From: Streptomyces pinistramenti
Lineage (GTDB): Bacteria > Actinomycetota > Actinomycetes > Streptomycetales > Streptomycetaceae
Assembly (NCBI RefSeq): GCF_020564935.1
Contig: NZ_JAJCXB010000002.1
Coordinates: 186,001 to 250,000 of the forward strand
DNA length: 64,000 nucleotides
Direction: 5' to 3'
Part shown: piece by piece, positions 61,915 to 64,000 of the stretch
How positions within the stretch are numbered: position 1 is the stretch's first letter
Layout of the letters: every line of letters starts with the position of its first letter
Program-made: the position numbers and the translations under genes
Notes under the pieces: model-generated
Databases searched by the model: none
What the model saw: the letters and a program-made list of their open reading frames with translations, nothing else
What the model was told of the DNA's origin: nothing

Positions 61915-62313
61915 CTAGTCGCGTGTTGCCCCGTCCGGCCAGACCACCTCGACCGGCACTCCGGCACTCCGCGCGTAGGCCACCACATCCGCCGTGCCGC
62001 CATATCCCCGGGCCGGTTGGCCGTCCCACACGGCAATGAGCCGGTCAACCAGCCCTACAAGGATTTCGCTTCCGCGCATGTGCGCTCGCGAGGTCGACTC
62101 GCGCTCGCCCGTGTGATGTACCTCGGTCGCCTGCGCGAGCAACGCGTCATGGGTGGCGTGGTGCGATTCCGGTAGGCCGGCGCGGTATTCCTCAGCCGGA
62201 ACGACGACTTCGAGCCTGCCACCGTGGTCGAGAACAGCCTCGGCGAACCACGCGTCAGGGCCGTCAGCGATGCACGACACCCCGCACAGATCGTCCACGT
62301 CATACACCTGCAA
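61915..62313 (-). CDS. SLOG-like hypothetical protein, probably 5'-truncated
   Basis: A 132-residue frame (TTG start 62313) similar to nucleotide-binding Rossmann proteins of the SLOG/DUF1273 type: CIADGPDAWFAEAVLDHGG, then LIAVWDGQPARGYGGTADVV and VPVEVVWPDGATRD. Relatives as I remember them start about 25 residues earlier with a glycine-rich nucleotide loop. Here the frame stays open upstream (QVRDRLDTALQ is visible), but I find no usable start or that loop. I therefore suspect a broken gene. Confidence 0.6.
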   Translation of the reverse strand: MQVYDVDDLCGVSCIADGPDAWFAEAVLDHGGRLEVVVPAEEYRAGLPESHHATHDALLAQATEVHHTGERESTSRAHMRGSEILVGLVDRLIAVWDGQPARGYGGTADVVAYARSAGVPVEVVWPDGATRD

Positions 62314-62629
62314 TGCGGTGTCCAGGCGGTCGCGGACTTGCAGTTGAGTGAATGCACTACCCGAAGCCGGGAAGGAAACGCCTGATCGACAACCGCGCGA
62401 AGCAGCCCCTCTGCTCCCAGCGATCCGGGTCGCCGCGCGAAGCGGACCCGCTCAGTGCAGGGGCCCGCGACTTCGCCCCCCTCTTCCCAACTCCCCCCAG
62501 ACGTCCCGCCATGTCAGCCCCGAGGCGTAGCGGGACGGCCGAACGCCGCGGGCAGGAGAGCGGCGGCCGGCAAAACCCAGCGGGGCACCGGTTCCGCCTG
62601 GGCTCCGGGGGACTTCGACATCCGCCCCC
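62314..62629. other. 316-base gap with no supported gene
   Basis: Separates the SLOG-like remnant from the C-terminal end of the LLM monooxygenase gene. Open frames in it are Arg/Pro-rich without domain features. It may contain the lost 5' end of the SLOG-like gene. I see no repeat or transposon end. Confidence 0.35.
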
Positions 62630-63988
62630 TCACCCCCGCCGATGCCGCGCCCCCGGATGGCCGGCAGGCAGCCGGTCGCCGCGGCCGAACAGCTTCTGGC
62701 GGAGGGTGCCTTCGGTGTACTCGGTCTTGAGCAGGCCGCGTTTTTGCAGCACCGGCGCCAGGTGGTCGGCGAAGTCCGCGAAGGAGCCGGGGGTGGTGAC
62801 GTAGGAGAGGTTGATGCCGTCGATGCCCGCGCGGCGCCACTGTTCCAGTTCGTCGGCGATCCGCTCCGGCACTCCGGCCACCGGCCGCGTCCAGGCGCGT
62901 GCCCGCAGTGCCTCGCCGAACGTCCAGGTCTTGTCGGGCGCGCCCTCCACCAGGGAGCGTACGAAGCCCTGCACTCCGTTGGTGTCGATCTCGCCGACCG
63001 GTGCGTCGAAGTCGACTTGGGATAGGTCGAGTTGGAGGGAGCCCGACAGGTGGGCGGCGAAGCCGTCGAGGCTGGTGTTGTCGCGGTAGGCGGCCAGTTT
63101 GCGCGCGGCCTCCTCCTCGGTGGAGCCGATGATCAGCGTCAGGCCCTGGAAGAAGAGGATGTCGCCGGCGTCCCTGCCGTGCGCCACGGCTCGCGCGCGC
63201 ACGTCGTCGACCTGAGCCCGCGCGCCCTGTGGCGAGATCGCGCCGAGGAAGACGGCCTCGGCGTTGCGGGCCGCGAACTCCCTTCCCCGCTCGGATGATC
63301 CGGCCTGGAAGAGCAGCGGGGTCCGCTGCGGTGACGGCTCGGAGAGGTGGGGGCCGTTGACGCGGTAGAAGCGGCCTTCGTGGTGGACGTCGTGGATCCG
63401 GTCGGGGTCCGCGTAGACGCCGCGCGCCCGGTCGCGGACCACGGCGCCCTCCTCCCAGCTGCCTTCCAGGAGCTGGTAGAGGACGTCGGTGTACTCCTCG
63501 GCGCGGTCGTAGCGCTCGTCGTGCAGGGGCAGTCCGTCCAGGCCCAGGCCCTTGGCGGCCGACTCCAGGTAGGAGGTGACGACGTTCCAGGCGACGCGGC
63601 CCTTGGTGAGGTGGTCGAGGGTGGACAGGCGACGGGCGAAGTTGTAGGGCGGCTCCTGGAGGACGGACTGGGTGAAGGCGAGACCGAGGTGCTCGGTGGC
63701 CTGGGCGAGGGCCGCGACCAGCAGCGACGGATCGTTCACGGGGATCTGGAGGCCCTCGCGTACCGCCGTCTCGCGCCCGCCGCGGAAGGTGTCGTACGTG
63801 CCGATGACGTCCGCGAGGAACAGCGCGTCGAAGTGGCCGCGCTCCAGGGTGCGGGCCAGGTCCACCCAGGTGTCCAGGTCGGTGTAGGAGGTCTGGCGGG
63901 TGTCGTCGCGCGCCCATTGGCCGTGGTTGATGTGCGAGACGCAGTTCATGGCGAAGGCGTTGAAGCGCAGCGGTTCGAGGTCGGTCAT
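62630..63988 (-). CDS. LLM-class flavin monooxygenase, NtaA/SnaA/DszA family
   Basis: 452-residue FMNH2-dependent monooxygenase. FNAFAMNCVSHINHGQWARD, FDALFLADVIGTYDTFRGG, VAWNVVTSYLESAAKGLG and LLFQAGSSERGREFAARN follow the NtaA/DszA pattern. Substrates in the family include nitrilotriacetate, dibenzothiophene sulfone and alkyl sulfones. It faces the ssu genes from the opposite strand and could share their reductase. The last about 15 residues are Gly/Arg-rich. ATG 63988 is 12 bases from the window edge, so its promoter is not visible. Confidence 0.92.
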   Translation of the reverse strand: MTDLEPLRFNAFAMNCVSHINHGQWARDDTRQTSYTDLDTWVDLARTLERGHFDALFLADVIGTYDTFRGGRETAVREGLQIPVNDPSLLVAALAQATEHLGLAFTQSVLQEPPYNFARRLSTLDHLTKGRVAWNVVTSYLESAAKGLGLDGLPLHDERYDRAEEYTDVLYQLLEGSWEEGAVVRDRARGVYADPDRIHDVHHEGRFYRVNGPHLSEPSPQRTPLLFQAGSSERGREFAARNAEAVFLGAISPQGARAQVDDVRARAVAHGRDAGDILFFQGLTLIIGSTEEEAARKLAAYRDNTSLDGFAAHLSGSLQLDLSQVDFDAPVGEIDTNGVQGFVRSLVEGAPDKTWTFGEALRARAWTRPVAGVPERIADELEQWRRAGIDGINLSYVTTPGSFADFADHLAPVLQKRGLLKTEYTEGTLRQKLFGRGDRLPAGHPGARHRRG

Positions 63989-64000
63989 CGGGTGGCTCCG

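Noticed and set aside
1..64000. tRNA, rRNA, CRISPR arrays, insertion sequences, attachment sites
   Set aside because: Looked for by eye and not found. A tRNA scan could still reveal one that I missed.

Overview
This is a linear piece of a high-GC actinobacterial chromosome, almost certainly Streptomyces or a close relative. The signs are GC-rich third codon positions, many GTG starts, overlapping ATGA/GTGA stop-start junctions, rare TTA codons, and families typical of the genus: a cNMP-domain family 2 encapsulin, DasR-type chitin promoters, a K15-type DD-peptidase, DUF5997, DUF4232 and a Cys-rich sulfur leader peptide. I saw no rRNA, tRNA, CRISPR array, transposase or origin. The window cuts a glutamine synthetase-like gene at its left edge and ends just upstream of an LLM monooxygenase start at the right.

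Bases 1-12.9 kb look like most of a specialised-metabolite cluster. A leftward arm (glutamine synthetase-like ligase, amidase, unknown 572-aa protein) and a tightly coupled rightward arm (kinase-like protein, methyltransferase, adenylosuccinate lyase-like protein, GNAT, class I glutamine amidotransferase, HemK-like methyltransferase, MFS exporter) are followed by a glutamate racemase homologue. The four families ligase + amidase + GNAT + lyase are those that pass hydrazine nitrogen onto glutamate in fosfazinomycin/kinamycin biosynthesis, so an N-N bond product is a real possibility. Both divergent lead genes carry early TTA codons, which suggests bldA control.

Bases 13.2-16.0 kb encode a family 2 encapsulin shell with an inserted cyclic-nucleotide-binding domain, overlapping a cysteine desulfurase with a long disordered N-terminus, the likely cargo. 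Bases 16-31.8 kb are mixed chromosomal genes: CBS protein, M20 hydrolase, two Lrp regulators, a Tat-exported beta-helix protein behind a LacI-type operator, P450, HAD phosphatase, a split LigD polymerase/ligase pair, a frameshifted SDR, a chitinase with the classical 12-bp promoter repeats, and a DD-peptidase.

Bases 32-40.4 kb form a one-carbon/sarcosine module: alcohol dehydrogenase, GntR regulator, and divergent glyA-soxBDAG behind a perfect 12-bp palindrome. Bases 40.4-50.4 kb hold an arylamine N-acetyltransferase, a GH2 lipoprotein, a FUSC membrane protein, an ABM monooxygenase, a GT87-like membrane protein, a Gls24 protein, and a LysR-like effector domain without a DNA-binding domain beside DUF5997.

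Bases 50.5-55.9 kb are a compact five-gene operon (PhyH-type dioxygenase, GT-like DUF protein, fold-III PLP decarboxylase, GNAT, MFS exporter) that looks like a small undescribed pathway. The following intergenic region has strong palindromes and two DasR-like sites, then a GH3 N-acetylhexosaminidase. Bases 58.3-64 kb are a sulfonate-sulfur scavenging locus: Cys-rich leader peptide, FMN reductase, SfnB-like oxidase, SsuD, and a divergent NtaA/DszA-type monooxygenase, with a probably truncated SLOG-like gene between them.
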